In this document: positions 1-8,322 of the stretch, in pieces
How positions within the stretch are numbered: the stretch's first letter is position 1
Layout: each line of letters starts with the position of its first letter
DNA from: Natronohydrobacter sp.
GTDB lineage: Bacteria; Pseudomonadota; Alphaproteobacteria; Rhodobacterales; Rhodobacteraceae
Assembly: GCA_007117255.1 (NCBI GenBank)
Contig: SKGU01000127.1
Span: forward strand, 1-26,597
Direction: 5' to 3'
Length of the DNA: 26,597 nt
Made by a program: the position numbers and the translations under genes
The notes under the pieces: generated by a model
What the model saw: the letters and a program-made list of their open reading frames with translations, nothing else
Database searches by the model: none
What the model was told of the DNA's origin: nothing

Positions 1-96
1 ATGTGTCATTGATGTATTTCTGATGTTTCTTGATGCGGGGAGCAAGGTTTTTCAGGGCTAAGCTGGCCGGGAGGAAATCTTTGGAGAATAGCTGAA

Positions 97-1281
97 ATGA
101 CGCAGGATTCGGATACGCCCCATAGCGGATATTATGATGAAACCACCTGTCATCTAACCGATTTCATATCGGTGACAGATCAGGACGTTGATCTTGCCCA
201 GATCCCGTATGCAACTGGTGCTCCGCGAAATGTGCCATGCTATGATGTAGCCGGCTTGGCGGCTCATCTCGCGCAGCCCGAAAAACGCCGCGAGATCATG
301 GCTGAGTGGGCGCGCATCCTGCATTCCGGCGCCGGAGTTTTCGTTTTGAAACAGGCTTGCCCTTGTCATGACGCGATTGATCAGGCGACCGGGTGCTATG
401 AACAGATCATCGCAGAGGAGCGCGCTGCAGGTGGTGCAAATGCGGATCATTTCGCAGCGGCAGGCAGCAATGACCGGATCTGGAACTCATTACAGAAACT
501 TGCTCTTACATCACCCGCAACCTTTGTCCGTTATTTTGCCAGCCCGGCGATTTCCGCCGCTTGTGAAGCGTGGTTAGGTCCGAACTACCAAATGACAGCA
601 CAAATCAATCTGGTGCATCCCGGCGGTCAGGCACAGCAGGCGCATCGCGACTATCATCTGGGCTTTCAGACCGCGGACATCAGCGCGACCTATCCCGCCC
701 ATGTGCACGAGTTGTCGCCGCTGATGACGCTGCAGGGCGGGATCGCGCATTGCGATATGCCTGTCGAAGCAGGGCCGACGAAGCTTTTGCCCTTCTCGCA
801 ACTCTACCGCCCCGGCTATGCGGCATGGCGGCGCGATGACTTCCGCGCGCATTTTGAGGCGAAATTCATCCAGCTTCCCTTGCAAAAGGGTGATGCGATA
901 TTCTTCAACCCTGCGCTGTTCCATGCGGCTGGTGCAAATGTGAGCCTCGACATTCATCGAATGGTGAATTTGCTGCAAGTCTCATCCGCCTTTGGGCGCG
1001 CGATGGAGAGCGTGAATCGCGTGGCAATGTGCAAAGCGGTCTTTCCAGCACTACGCGCTGGAGTGGCAGAAAATCTGCTGCCTGCAACAGCACTCGAGGC
1101 GGTGCTGGGGGCAACAGCAGAAGGGTATTCCTTTCCCACCAATCTTGATCGAGATCCCCCAGTTGGAGGGCTGGCGCCGAAGACTCAAAAGTTGATCTTG
1201 CGTGACGCTGTGCAGAATGGCTGGACCTGCACGGCGCTGGCTGACGCGCTGGATGAATTGTCGTCACGGCAACAGCCCTGA
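97..1281 (+). CDS. Phytanoyl-CoA dioxygenase (PhyH)-like Fe(II)/2-oxoglutarate oxygenase
   Basis: A 394-residue cytoplasmic protein of the PhyH-like non-haem iron, 2-oxoglutarate-dependent oxygenase type. An H-R-D motif at residues 183-185 supplies the first two iron ligands (H183, D185). LFHAAG with H276 gives the distal ligand, and R288 in the following HRMVN segment fits the 2-oxoglutarate-binding arginine. The ATG at 97 is preceded by a GGAG-type ribosome binding site (ttggagaatagctgaa). The first 80 residues are poorly conserved in appearance. The gene stands alone, convergent with the iolDCBJG operon. The substrate cannot be read from the sequence. Location suggests hydroxylation or side-group removal on a compound feeding the neighbouring polyol pathway, but that is inference. 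The family call is firm; the reaction is not. Confidence 0.8.
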   Translation: MTQDSDTPHSGYYDETTCHLTDFISVTDQDVDLAQIPYATGAPRNVPCYDVAGLAAHLAQPEKRREIMAEWARILHSGAGVFVLKQACPCHDAIDQATGCYEQIIAEERAAGGANADHFAAAGSNDRIWNSLQKLALTSPATFVRYFASPAISAACEAWLGPNYQMTAQINLVHPGGQAQQAHRDYHLGFQTADISATYPAHVHELSPLMTLQGGIAHCDMPVEAGPTKLLPFSQLYRPGYAAWRRDDFRAHFEAKFIQLPLQKGDAIFFNPALFHAAGANVSLDIHRMVNLLQVSSAFGRAMESVNRVAMCKAVFPALRAGVAENLLPATALEAVLGATAEGYSFPTNLDRDPPVGGLAPKTQKLILRDAVQNGWTCTALADALDELSSRQQP

Positions 1282-1398
1282 GGCAGACAAATTGCCATGG
1301 TTTATGTGGTCATGAGTTGCAACCTCTGTCCCAACCCATTGTAGTCAAATCCAGAAAGTGCCTGGCAGACCTTGGGTGCCCATTAAATTCCACGAAAC

Positions 1399-1425
1399 GG
1401 CGCCGCTACTTTTGGTGGCGGTGCC
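1399..1425 (+). terminator. Probable rho-independent terminator after the PhyH-like gene
   Basis: An 11-bp stem (two G-T wobbles) closes on a TTTTG loop, followed by TTTGT. The wobbles pair only in the + strand transcript, so it fits the rightward PhyH-like gene ending 118 bp upstream better than the leftward iol operon. The T-tract is short, so efficiency is uncertain. No clear terminator is visible for iolG between 1425 and 1544. Confidence 0.45.
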
Positions 1426-1544
1426 TTTGTCTGAGCTGGGATTGAATGACATTTGAGCACTTCGGTCTGGGCATCTCCTTTCTTAGGAGCAGGTGAGCAC
1501 CTTGTTTGACTTCTGGTACTGAACTGGTGCCCTGATCGAAACGA

Positions 1545-2540
1545 CTAACCTGCATGCAGATCCACAGGCTGTCCGGTTTCGCGTGATACTGTCGCTGCAT
1601 CCGCCAGAATTTGTGCCTTCAACCCGTCGATAATGCCAGGATCAGCGGCTGTGCTTCCGGATACCACATTTATGAATGCGCGCATCTCGGCGAGATAGGC
1701 GGCCTCATAGCGTTCCAGAAAGAAATGCTGTGCCGGGTCACGGCGAAAGCCTGCCTTGGTGGCGATCTCCACTGTGCTTTCAAGCTGGTTTTCTGCGCGC
1801 AGCATACCTTGTGAACCGTGCACCTCAATGCGCTGATCGTAGCCGTATGATGCCCTGCGCGAATTGGAGATCTGACAAATCCGCCCGTTGGCCGTCGTCA
1901 GTATGACAGCGGCGGTGTCCACATCACCAGCTCTACCGATCGCAGGATCGACCAGTGCACTACCTACCGCATGAAGGCGGACAAACTCTTCGCCCATCAA
2001 GAAGCGTGCCATGTCGAAATCATGGATCATCATGTCCCGGAACAGTCCACCAGAGCGCTCGATATATGACACCGGCGGCGGCGAAGGGTCTCGTGACGTG
2101 ATGGTGACAAGTTCAACTGCACCGATGGATCCGTCATTGATCCGCGTGCGCAATGCCGCGAAATTCGGGTCAAACCGGCGATTGAAACCGGTCATGAAGG
2201 GCACATTCGCTGCATCAACAGCCTCCATGCAGGTGCGAATGTTGTCCACAGACATATCTACCGGTTTTTCGCAAAAGATAGCCTTCCCGTTTCTTGCAGC
2301 CGCCATGATTTGCTCGAAGTGACTGTCCGTTGGCGTGCCGATGATCACTGCATCGACATCCTTTGCTGACAGGATTGCTTCCACATCGCGCACATCTGCC
2401 CCCACAGCCCCGGCCAGCGCTTCGGCAGCGGCTGGCACAGCATCGGCCACTGCCACCACCTGCGCGCCGTCAAGTGCCTTAATGCTGCGCGCATGAACCT
2501 GACCGATCCGTCCGCACCCCAATAGCCCCAGTCTCAGCAT
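1545..2540 (-). CDS. iolG: Inositol 2-dehydrogenase (Gfo/Idh/MocA family)
   Basis: A 331-residue NAD-dependent dehydrogenase expected to oxidise myo-inositol (or an isomer) to 2-keto-myo-inositol, the first step of the pathway. A GCGRIG dinucleotide-binding motif lies at residues 8-13 and the family EKP motif at 91-93 (K92 catalytic). D169 and H173 in a D-x3-H arrangement match the IolG active site. The start is placed at 2540 (MLRLGLLG). An in-frame ATG 66 bp further upstream would overlap the aldolase gene and add a non-conserved leader, while an AGGAAGGG ribosome site precedes 2540. It is the last gene of the iolDCBJG operon, 1 bp after iolJ. Substrate range among inositol isomers is not determined by the sequence. 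Confidence 0.85.
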   Translation of the reverse strand: MLRLGLLGCGRIGQVHARSIKALDGAQVVAVADAVPAAAEALAGAVGADVRDVEAILSAKDVDAVIIGTPTDSHFEQIMAAARNGKAIFCEKPVDMSVDNIRTCMEAVDAANVPFMTGFNRRFDPNFAALRTRINDGSIGAVELVTITSRDPSPPPVSYIERSGGLFRDMMIHDFDMARFLMGEEFVRLHAVGSALVDPAIGRAGDVDTAAVILTTANGRICQISNSRRASYGYDQRIEVHGSQGMLRAENQLESTVEIATKAGFRRDPAQHFFLERYEAAYLAEMRAFINVVSGSTAADPGIIDGLKAQILADAATVSRETGQPVDLHAG

Positions 2541-2541
2541 G

Positions 2542-3381
2542 TTATGCCCTTCCTGATGCGCCCAATCCCCGAATAACCGCGCGCGCGGCTTCGAAGACCG
2601 GATCATGTGTTTCTTTTAGGATTGCTACCCTGTCAAAGCGTTCAGGGTCAGCATTGACTGCCATGCGCAACGCCGCGCCAAATGCCATACGCAATTCAGT
2701 GCCTATGTTGAATTTCGCAATATTTGAACCCGCTGCAAGCGCTGCACGCTGCGCATAGGGCACACCAGACCCCCCATGAATAACCAAGGGCACCGTCGTT
2801 CGCGCCTCGATCGCACGGATGCGCGCTTCGTCAAGGCCGCCCTCATGGTCGGTTTGCAGATGCACATTGCCCACAGAAATCGCCATGGCATCAACATTTG
2901 TATCGCGCGCAAATATCGCGGCCTCTTGAGGGTCTGTGCCCGCAGAACCCTCGCCACCCGAATAGCCCACAAAACCGATCTCGCCCTCGCAGGAGATACC
3001 CGCCGCATTCGCCATTTGCGCGACCTGCGCGGTCTCTTCGATGTTCTGAGCCAATGGCTTGCGTGATCCGTCAAACATAAGCGAAGTGAAGCCCGCATCC
3101 AGGGCTTCGCGGCATTCGTCCACTGTGTAGCCGTGATCAAGATGTAATACGACAGGCACATCCACGCTTGCGGCCAAGTTGCGCATCATCACACCCAGAA
3201 CCGGCAGCGGCGTATGCGCGCGGCAGCTTGGTCCGGCTTGAAGGATAACAGGCGCGCGCTCTGCCTGCGCGGCCTGAGCATAGGCGCGCATATCTTCCCA
3301 GCCAAGACAGACAAGACCGGGAACAGCATAGCCCCCTTTAAGCGCCGGTTGTAAAACGTCTGACAGAGTTGCGAGGGTCAT
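2542..3381 (-). CDS. iolJ: Class II aldolase, probable 6-phospho-5-dehydro-2-deoxygluconate aldolase
   Basis: A 279-residue zinc-dependent class II aldolase of the FbaA/GatY/KbaY/IolJ family. HLDHG (80-84) carries a zinc ligand, MFDGS (102-106) and CEGE (131-134) follow, GNVH (171-174) and IHGGSG (201-206) supply further zinc and phosphate contacts. In the expected reaction, 5-keto-2-deoxygluconate 6-phosphate is split to dihydroxyacetone phosphate and malonate semialdehyde. The family alone would also allow fructose- or tagatose-bisphosphate aldolase. The IolJ assignment rests on its place between iolB and iolG in a tight operon. Its ATG shares an ATGA overlap with the stop of iolB. Confidence 0.78.
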   Translation of the reverse strand: MTLATLSDVLQPALKGGYAVPGLVCLGWEDMRAYAQAAQAERAPVILQAGPSCRAHTPLPVLGVMMRNLAASVDVPVVLHLDHGYTVDECREALDAGFTSLMFDGSRKPLAQNIEETAQVAQMANAAGISCEGEIGFVGYSGGEGSAGTDPQEAAIFARDTNVDAMAISVGNVHLQTDHEGGLDEARIRAIEARTTVPLVIHGGSGVPYAQRAALAAGSNIAKFNIGTELRMAFGAALRMAVNADPERFDRVAILKETHDPVFEAARAVIRGLGASGRA

Positions 3382-4217
3382 TTGAACTTTGCCACCATGT
3401 CCATGATGCCGGGGATTGTATGCAACTGCGCGGCATGAGTAGGCTGGAAATATTGCTTAAGACTGCGCTGCGACTGTCCGCCAAGAATGGTGAAATAATA
3501 CATTTCATAGCCCGGCAGCACGCAGCACGGATGATACCCCTTGTCGATCAGCACGGTTGATCCATTGACGATATGATAGGCATCTCCAGGCTCATTATCG
3601 ACGCGCTGCAGCATCTGCAGCCCCGATCCATAATCGGGTTTGAAGCGGAAGTTGTAGCATTCGTCATGGCGCGTTTCATCCGGTAGTCTATCGGTGTCGT
3701 GCTTGTGGCTTGGAAAGCCCGACCAGCCACCCGCACCAACAGTGAACAGTTCCGACACCAGAAGCCGCCCCACGCGGTCATGATGCGCGGCCCCCAGAAT
3801 GTGCTTGATCTTGCGATGCGTCTTGGTGTCGTCGCTGCCATATTGCACCACGTCCAGATCACCCGCGCGGACAGCAAAAGGCGTCAGCGTTTCGGCAAAT
3901 TGCGCGCCTGCGATGAAGCATTCGGTATCGGTCTGCGCAGTGATGCGCGCGCCTGTGTCAGTGGGCACATAAACGCCTTCAGGTTCGCCATCCCAGACAT
4001 CCGCGCCGCGATGGCCGATCCCGGCGAATGTCTCGCCACCAGTTTCCACCGTGACCGTACCTGTTGCCGGTACAATACAGGTTTCATAGTACGGCACGCG
4101 GTAGTCGAAATGCGCGCCCGCTTTCAACCTGACGATATTGAAATAGACTAGCGGAACATGAGCGTCATTCACATCGACAATGGCCCGATTCTGATTGTCA
4201 TAGGGGGCGATATGCAT
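3378..4217 (-). CDS. iolB: Divergent 5-deoxy-glucuronate isomerase (IolB family)
   Basis: A 279-residue bicupin of the IolB/KduI type, expected to isomerise 5-deoxy-D-glucuronate to 2-deoxy-5-keto-D-gluconate in the cytoplasm. Metal ligands are recognisable: HKHD at 171-174, E186 in DECYNF, and H229 in GYHP. The surrounding sequence departs from textbook IolB: DECYNF replaces EETYYH, and the C-terminus is extended after YYFTILGG. A second, more canonical IolB lies at 14474-15274. Both place the metal ligands at the same residue numbers, so they are true paralogues with different specificity or origin, or simple redundancy. The gene sits between iolC (11-bp gap) and iolJ (4-bp overlap), with an AAAGGA ribosome site. 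Confidence 0.78.
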   Translation of the reverse strand: MHIAPYDNQNRAIVDVNDAHVPLVYFNIVRLKAGAHFDYRVPYYETCIVPATGTVTVETGGETFAGIGHRGADVWDGEPEGVYVPTDTGARITAQTDTECFIAGAQFAETLTPFAVRAGDLDVVQYGSDDTKTHRKIKHILGAAHHDRVGRLLVSELFTVGAGGWSGFPSHKHDTDRLPDETRHDECYNFRFKPDYGSGLQMLQRVDNEPGDAYHIVNGSTVLIDKGYHPCCVLPGYEMYYFTILGGQSQRSLKQYFQPTHAAQLHTIPGIMDMVAKFK

Positions 4218-4228
4218 CGGTCGTCCTT

Positions 4229-5197
4229 TCAGGCCGCGCTAGGGTCGGCTTGGTGTTTCAGGAAATCATCAAGCTCTTCTCGGGTGGGCATTGCAGGCGC
4301 GCAGCCGACGCGCGCCACTACCATTGCAGCGCTTGCAGAGCCTTGCAACACTGCCTCTCGCACGGGCAGGCCAGCCGCAAGCCCCATGACAAGGCCGCCC
4401 ATGAAGCTGTCGCCCGCGCCTGTGGGTTTCAGCGCTTCGGTGCGGTAAATACCCGTTGTGATCTCAGCATCCCGCGTGATGGTGATCGCGCCTTTTTCGC
4501 CCATCTTGTAAACTACAAGCTGTGCGCCTTGCGCGACCAGTTCGCGCGCCTTGTCAAGACCGCGCGCGTAACTGCCAGCCATGAACCCGAATTCTACATC
4601 ATTGCCAATAATCACATCGCACATAGCGCCTGCGCGGGAATATACCTCGGCGGCCACATCGGCGGATGGCCATGAATAGGGGCGATAGTCGATATCAAAG
4701 ATTAGATGCAGGCCCGCCGTCTTTGCCATTTCGAACCCGCGGAAGGCCGCAGAGCGTGACGGTTCTGCCGCAAAAACCGTGCCTGTTGTGATCAACGCAT
4801 CGTAGCGATCATAGTCCACGGCTTCGACATCGGTCCGCGCCATCTCGAAATCAGCCGCGCCATTGCGATAGATAACCGACTGGTGGTCTTCGATCCGGGT
4901 TTCGACCACGGCCAGCGAATTGCGCGCTTCACCCCCGACAGAGCGTACATGCTTGCGCCCGATCCCGTATTTGTCCAACTCGTTTAGCGCGAAGCGCCCG
5001 ATGGCATCATCAGACACGCAGGTGACAAGATCCGCACTGCCGCCCAGTCTGGTGATCGCCACGCCGATATTGGCGGATGACCCTCCAAGGCAAGCCACGA
5101 ATTGTTTGGCTTCTTCGGTCCTGGTGCCTGGCGGGTCAGGGTAGAAATCCATCCCAGCGCGTCCGATGATAACAAATCGATTGCCATTGAGTTGCAT
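4229..5197 (-). CDS. iolC: 5-dehydro-2-deoxygluconokinase (PfkB family)
   Basis: A 322-residue ribokinase-family sugar kinase. GGSSAN is at 38-43 and the C-terminal GAGDSF signature at 260-265, with D263 as catalytic base; an anion hole and ATP site are expected around it. DYRPYSW (170-176) resembles IolC proteins. It phosphorylates 2-deoxy-5-keto-gluconate before the IolJ cleavage. The reading frame runs 132 bp further upstream, inside iolD. The start at 5197 (MQLNGNRF) is preferred because it is 1 bp after the iolD stop and begins at the conserved first strand. Some proteobacterial IolC proteins carry an extra C-terminal aldolase-like domain; this one does not, consistent with the separate iolJ. 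Confidence 0.85.
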   Translation of the reverse strand: MQLNGNRFVIIGRAGMDFYPDPPGTRTEEAKQFVACLGGSSANIGVAITRLGGSADLVTCVSDDAIGRFALNELDKYGIGRKHVRSVGGEARNSLAVVETRIEDHQSVIYRNGAADFEMARTDVEAVDYDRYDALITTGTVFAAEPSRSAAFRGFEMAKTAGLHLIFDIDYRPYSWPSADVAAEVYSRAGAMCDVIIGNDVEFGFMAGSYARGLDKARELVAQGAQLVVYKMGEKGAITITRDAEITTGIYRTEALKPTGAGDSFMGGLVMGLAAGLPVREAVLQGSASAAMVVARVGCAPAMPTREELDDFLKHQADPSAA

Positions 5198-5198
5198 G

Positions 5199-7070
5199 TC
5201 ACACCCCCTGCCGCTGCTTGGCGCGCGTGGCCTCGATCTCGGCATGTTTGGCGCGGACATTTGCGTTTTCGGAAACCTGTGGCGTGCCGACTTCCCACCA
5301 TGCATGCCCTCCGGTCGTCCAGCCTTCATAGGGGTCCACCTGCATGACGATAACTGTGGTTTTGTCGGATGCTTTCGCGCGGGTGAAGGCTTCGCCCAGT
5401 TCCGCAGGGTTCGCGACGGTCACAGCATCAGCGCCCATGGCCCGCGCATGGGCTTCGAAATCCACAGTGAACGGCTCTGGCACTGTCGGGCAATCAGTGA
5501 TCAGGTTGTTGAAGCTGTCTTGTCCGGTGTTGTTCTGCAGCTTGTTGATAACCGCGAAACCGCCATTGTCGAGCACGAGGATGATCAGCTTTTTCTGCGT
5601 CAGAACTGAAGAATAGATGTCTGAATTCATCAACAGATAGCTGCCATCGCCGACGAAAACGATAGTGTCGTGCTCTGGCTCCATTTCCGCTTGCGCAATC
5701 CGCGCGCCCCAGCCACCAGCGATTTCATAACCCATGCACGAGAAGCCAAACTCCACATCCACCGTGCCCACATCGAGCGTGCGCCAATTCGCGGTCACTT
5801 CGGCGGGCAAACCACCTGCGGCCGTCACCACGCGGTCGCGCGGATGACAGAGCGCATTCACCACACCAATGGCTTGCGCGTAGCTGTTGGGGCGGTTTCC
5901 ATGCGCCACATTATCCGCGACATAATCGTCCCAAATGCGACGCTTGTCCTGTGCCTGCGCCGTCCAGCTATCAGGCGCGCGATACCCGCCCAAAGCGTGG
6001 CCAAGCGCCGTCAGCGCAAGTTTCGCATCCCCCACGACAGGCAGTGACAGGTGTTTCATGGCGTCATGCCGCCCCACATTCAGCCCGATAAACCGCGCAT
6101 CCCCGGCAAAGGCTGTCCATGAACCGGTCGTGAAATCCTGCAACCGCGTGCCCACGGCCAGCACGACATCTGCCTGCTCGGCGATTGTGTTGGCGCTGTC
6201 TGATCCGGTCACGCCGATAGGACCAATATTCAGCGGATGCGTGGCCAGCAGGTTGGCGCGCCCCGCGATGGTCTCGACAACCGGAATCCCATGTGTGTCG
6301 GCGAAACGGGTCAGTTCTTTCACTGCCCCGGAATACTGCACGCCCCCGCCCGCGATGATCATGGGGCGTTTCGCACTGGCCAGAAGCGATGCTGCCTCGG
6401 CTATTTCTGCAACATCAGGTGCTTGCCTGCGAATTCGGTGCACACGAGGCGCAAAGAAACTCTCTGGGTAGTCATAGACCCAGCCCTGCACATCCTGTGG
6501 CAAACCGATGAATGCGGGGCCACAATCTGCCGGGTCAAGCAAGGTCGCCAAAGCAGCAGGCAGCGACTGGATCACTTGCGCCGGGTGCGTGATCCGGTCC
6601 CAGAAGCGGGACACAGCCTTGAAAGCATCATTCACGCCCAGCGTGGGGTCGCCGAAGTGTTCCAGCTGTTGCAGCACAGGGTCGGGCAGGCGTGTGAGGA
6701 AGGTGTCACCACAGAGCATCAGCATGGGCAGGCGGTTGGCATGTGCCAGTGCTGCCGCTGTCAACAGATTGGCCGTGCCCGGCCCTGCGCTGGCCGTGCA
6801 GAACATGAAACGGCGGCGCAGATGGTATTTCGCATAGGCCGCCGCGGCAAAGCCCATGCTTTGTTCATTCTGGCCACGATAAAGCGGCAGCGCATCAATA
6901 TGCGGATACAGCGCCTCACCCAGACACGGAACATTGCCATGCCCGAAAATACCGAAGCCGCCCCCACAGATGCGCGTTTGCACCCCGTTAATCTCGATGA
7001 ATTGATTTAACAGGTAGCGGGTAATTGCCTGTGCTGTGGTCAGTCGTATGGTGTTGCCTGCCGCTGTCAT
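5199..7070 (-). CDS. iolD: 3D-(3,5/4)-trihydroxycyclohexane-1,2-dione acylhydrolase (ThDP-dependent)
   Basis: A 623-residue thiamine-diphosphate enzyme that opens the inositol-derived ring to 5-deoxyglucuronate. The N-terminal pyrimidine-binding domain contains RGQNEQ with catalytic glutamate E69. A central TPP-family domain follows from about residue 220. The C-terminal domain has the GDG...DN cofactor motif (GDGSY at 474, DN at 501-502), and length matches the family (about 620-640). The open frame continues upstream for another 285 codons across the intergenic region and the divergent gene. The start at 7070 (MTAAGNTIR) is chosen because it has a strong GGGGAGGAGA ribosome site and begins where family homology would begin. 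It is the first gene of the iol operon, under the palindromic operator at 7149-7164. Confidence 0.88.
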   Translation of the reverse strand: MTAAGNTIRLTTAQAITRYLLNQFIEINGVQTRICGGGFGIFGHGNVPCLGEALYPHIDALPLYRGQNEQSMGFAAAAYAKYHLRRRFMFCTASAGPGTANLLTAAALAHANRLPMLMLCGDTFLTRLPDPVLQQLEHFGDPTLGVNDAFKAVSRFWDRITHPAQVIQSLPAALATLLDPADCGPAFIGLPQDVQGWVYDYPESFFAPRVHRIRRQAPDVAEIAEAASLLASAKRPMIIAGGGVQYSGAVKELTRFADTHGIPVVETIAGRANLLATHPLNIGPIGVTGSDSANTIAEQADVVLAVGTRLQDFTTGSWTAFAGDARFIGLNVGRHDAMKHLSLPVVGDAKLALTALGHALGGYRAPDSWTAQAQDKRRIWDDYVADNVAHGNRPNSYAQAIGVVNALCHPRDRVVTAAGGLPAEVTANWRTLDVGTVDVEFGFSCMGYEIAGGWGARIAQAEMEPEHDTIVFVGDGSYLLMNSDIYSSVLTQKKLIILVLDNGGFAVINKLQNNTGQDSFNNLITDCPTVPEPFTVDFEAHARAMGADAVTVANPAELGEAFTRAKASDKTTVIVMQVDPYEGWTTGGHAWWEVGTPQVSENANVRAKHAEIEATRAKQRQGV

Positions 7071-7136
7071 CTCTCTCCTCCCCCATATCGATCCGCGCGA
7101 GCATCGATGATTGCCGGTTGCGCGTTGTTGCCACAG

Positions 7137-7164
7137 AGGATAACAATTTTGCAACCGGTTGCAA
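7137..7164 (-). promoter_or_regulatory. Predicted promoter of the iolDCBJG operon
   Basis: Read on the minus strand, a -35 box TTGCAA (7159-7164) is followed after 16 bp by a -10 box TATCCT (7137-7142), 67 bp before the iolD start. The -35 box is one arm of the palindromic operator, so bound repressor would exclude RNA polymerase. A promoter for the divergent gene is less clear; TTGCGC (7118-7123), 17 bp, TAACAA (7141-7146) on the plus strand is a weak candidate. Confidence 0.45.
7149..7164. promoter_or_regulatory. LacI-family operator, copy 1 (inositol-type regulon)
   Basis: A perfect 16-bp palindrome, TTGCAACCGGTTGCAA, lies between the divergent iolD and dehydrogenase genes. Its central CG step and even symmetry are typical of LacI/PurR-type operators. 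The identical core recurs at 11448-11463 beside the LacI-type regulator gene (10367-11368), which is therefore the likely ligand. Confidence 0.8.
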
Positions 7165-7193
7165 GCCGAGTCACGCAAAGCGAAGGACGAATC

Positions 7194-8309
7194 ATGCAAG
7201 AGATTGGAATCGGCCTTGTGGGTGGGGGCTATATGGGCAAGGCCCATGCGGTAGCCTATTCGGCTGTTGGTGCGATTTTCGACACACCGCTCCGTCCACG
7301 ACTGGAAATGGTGACGGCCTCCAGCCCCGAATCGTCTGAACGCTACCGCGCTGCATTCGGTTTTGCGCGCGCTGCCTCTGACTGGCAAACGCTTGTGGCC
7401 GATCCCAAGGTCGAGGCGGTGGTCATCGCGTCGCCGCAAGTGACGCACCGCGCGATCACGAGTGCCGCTTTCGCGCTGGGCAAGCCCGTATTCTGTGAAA
7501 AGCCGCTTGGCGCCTCGCTCGCCGACGCACAGGCGATGGTGGCCGCCGCTGAAAACGCGGGCGTGCCCCATATGATCGGCTTCAACTATATCCGCACGCC
7601 CGCCACGCAATTTGTGCGCCAGCTTCTGGCAGATGGTGTGATAGGTGATTTGACATGGTTCCGGGGCGAACATACCGAGGACTTTCTCGCCGACCCCGCC
7701 ATCGTTGCAAATTGGCGCTGTCATGACCGCGCCAACGGTTGCATGGGCGATCTGGCACCGCATATGGTCAACTGCGCTCTGGCATTGATGGGCGATATTT
7801 CCGAGCTTTCTGCGCGGATTGAGACAGTCCATCCCACACGGCCCGGCCCTGATGGACCTGTCACGGTTGACAATGACGACCACGGGCAGATGATGGTGCG
7901 CTTTGCATCGGGCGTGATGGGGCATCTATATTTCAGCCGCACCGCGACAGGGCGCAAGATGGGCTATGCCTATGAAATCCATGGCACCAAGGGCGCTATC
8001 CGCTTCGATCAGGAAGATCAGAATGCAGTCTGGCTGTTTCGGGCTGACGGGCCAGACGCGCAGCGCGGCTTCACGAAAATCCTGACAGGCCCCGCGCATC
8101 CCGATTACCTGCCATTCTGTCAGGGGCCGGGGCATGGAACCGGCTATCAGGACCAGATCATCATCGAAGCACGCGACTTCCTGCACGCCATCCATTCAGG
8201 CCAGTCCGTTTGGCCCACCTTCCGCGATGGCTTGGCGGTCGCGCAGGTGATTGAAACCGCCTTCGCCTCGGCCTCGGATGGCCGCTGGCATTCTGTTCCA
8301 CTTGGCTGA
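7194..8309 (+). CDS. Gfo/Idh/MocA dehydrogenase, resembling levoglucosan / scyllo-inositol-type dehydrogenases
   Basis: A 371-residue NAD(P)-dependent oxidoreductase. GGGYMG (10-15) starts the Rossmann fold, EKP lies at 102-104, and GDLAPH (185-190) carries the conserved active-site aspartate and histidine. The GGGYMGKAH opening, FNYIRTPA segment and late GPAHP element recall levoglucosan dehydrogenase and the L-glucose/scyllo-inositol dehydrogenases as I remember them; no alignment was run. The ATG at 7194 has an AAGGA ribosome site. The frame extends upstream through the operator and is unlikely to be translated there. It is first of three co-directional genes, 13 bp before the TIM-barrel gene. 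It may oxidise an inositol isomer, or C3 of a glycoside. Confidence 0.8.
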   Translation: MQEIGIGLVGGGYMGKAHAVAYSAVGAIFDTPLRPRLEMVTASSPESSERYRAAFGFARAASDWQTLVADPKVEAVVIASPQVTHRAITSAAFALGKPVFCEKPLGASLADAQAMVAAAENAGVPHMIGFNYIRTPATQFVRQLLADGVIGDLTWFRGEHTEDFLADPAIVANWRCHDRANGCMGDLAPHMVNCALALMGDISELSARIETVHPTRPGPDGPVTVDNDDHGQMMVRFASGVMGHLYFSRTATGRKMGYAYEIHGTKGAIRFDQEDQNAVWLFRADGPDAQRGFTKILTGPAHPDYLPFCQGPGHGTGYQDQIIIEARDFLHAIHSGQSVWPTFRDGLAVAQVIETAFASASDGRWHSVPLG

Positions 8310-8322
8310 AAGGGCCCCAAGC

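Noticed and set aside
1317..1324. TTGCAACC half-site of the inositol-type operator
   Set aside because: There is no second arm, and it lies between two convergent genes where no promoter is needed.
7138..7149. GGATAACAATTT, identical to part of the E. coli lac operator
   Set aside because: It is only a half of that operator, has no partner arm here, and lies beside the strong perfect palindrome that explains the region.
7071..7925. Open frame extending iolD upstream by 285 codons
   Set aside because: It crosses the operator and the divergent dehydrogenase gene on the opposite strand, has no domain content, and a strong ribosome site precedes the start at 7070.
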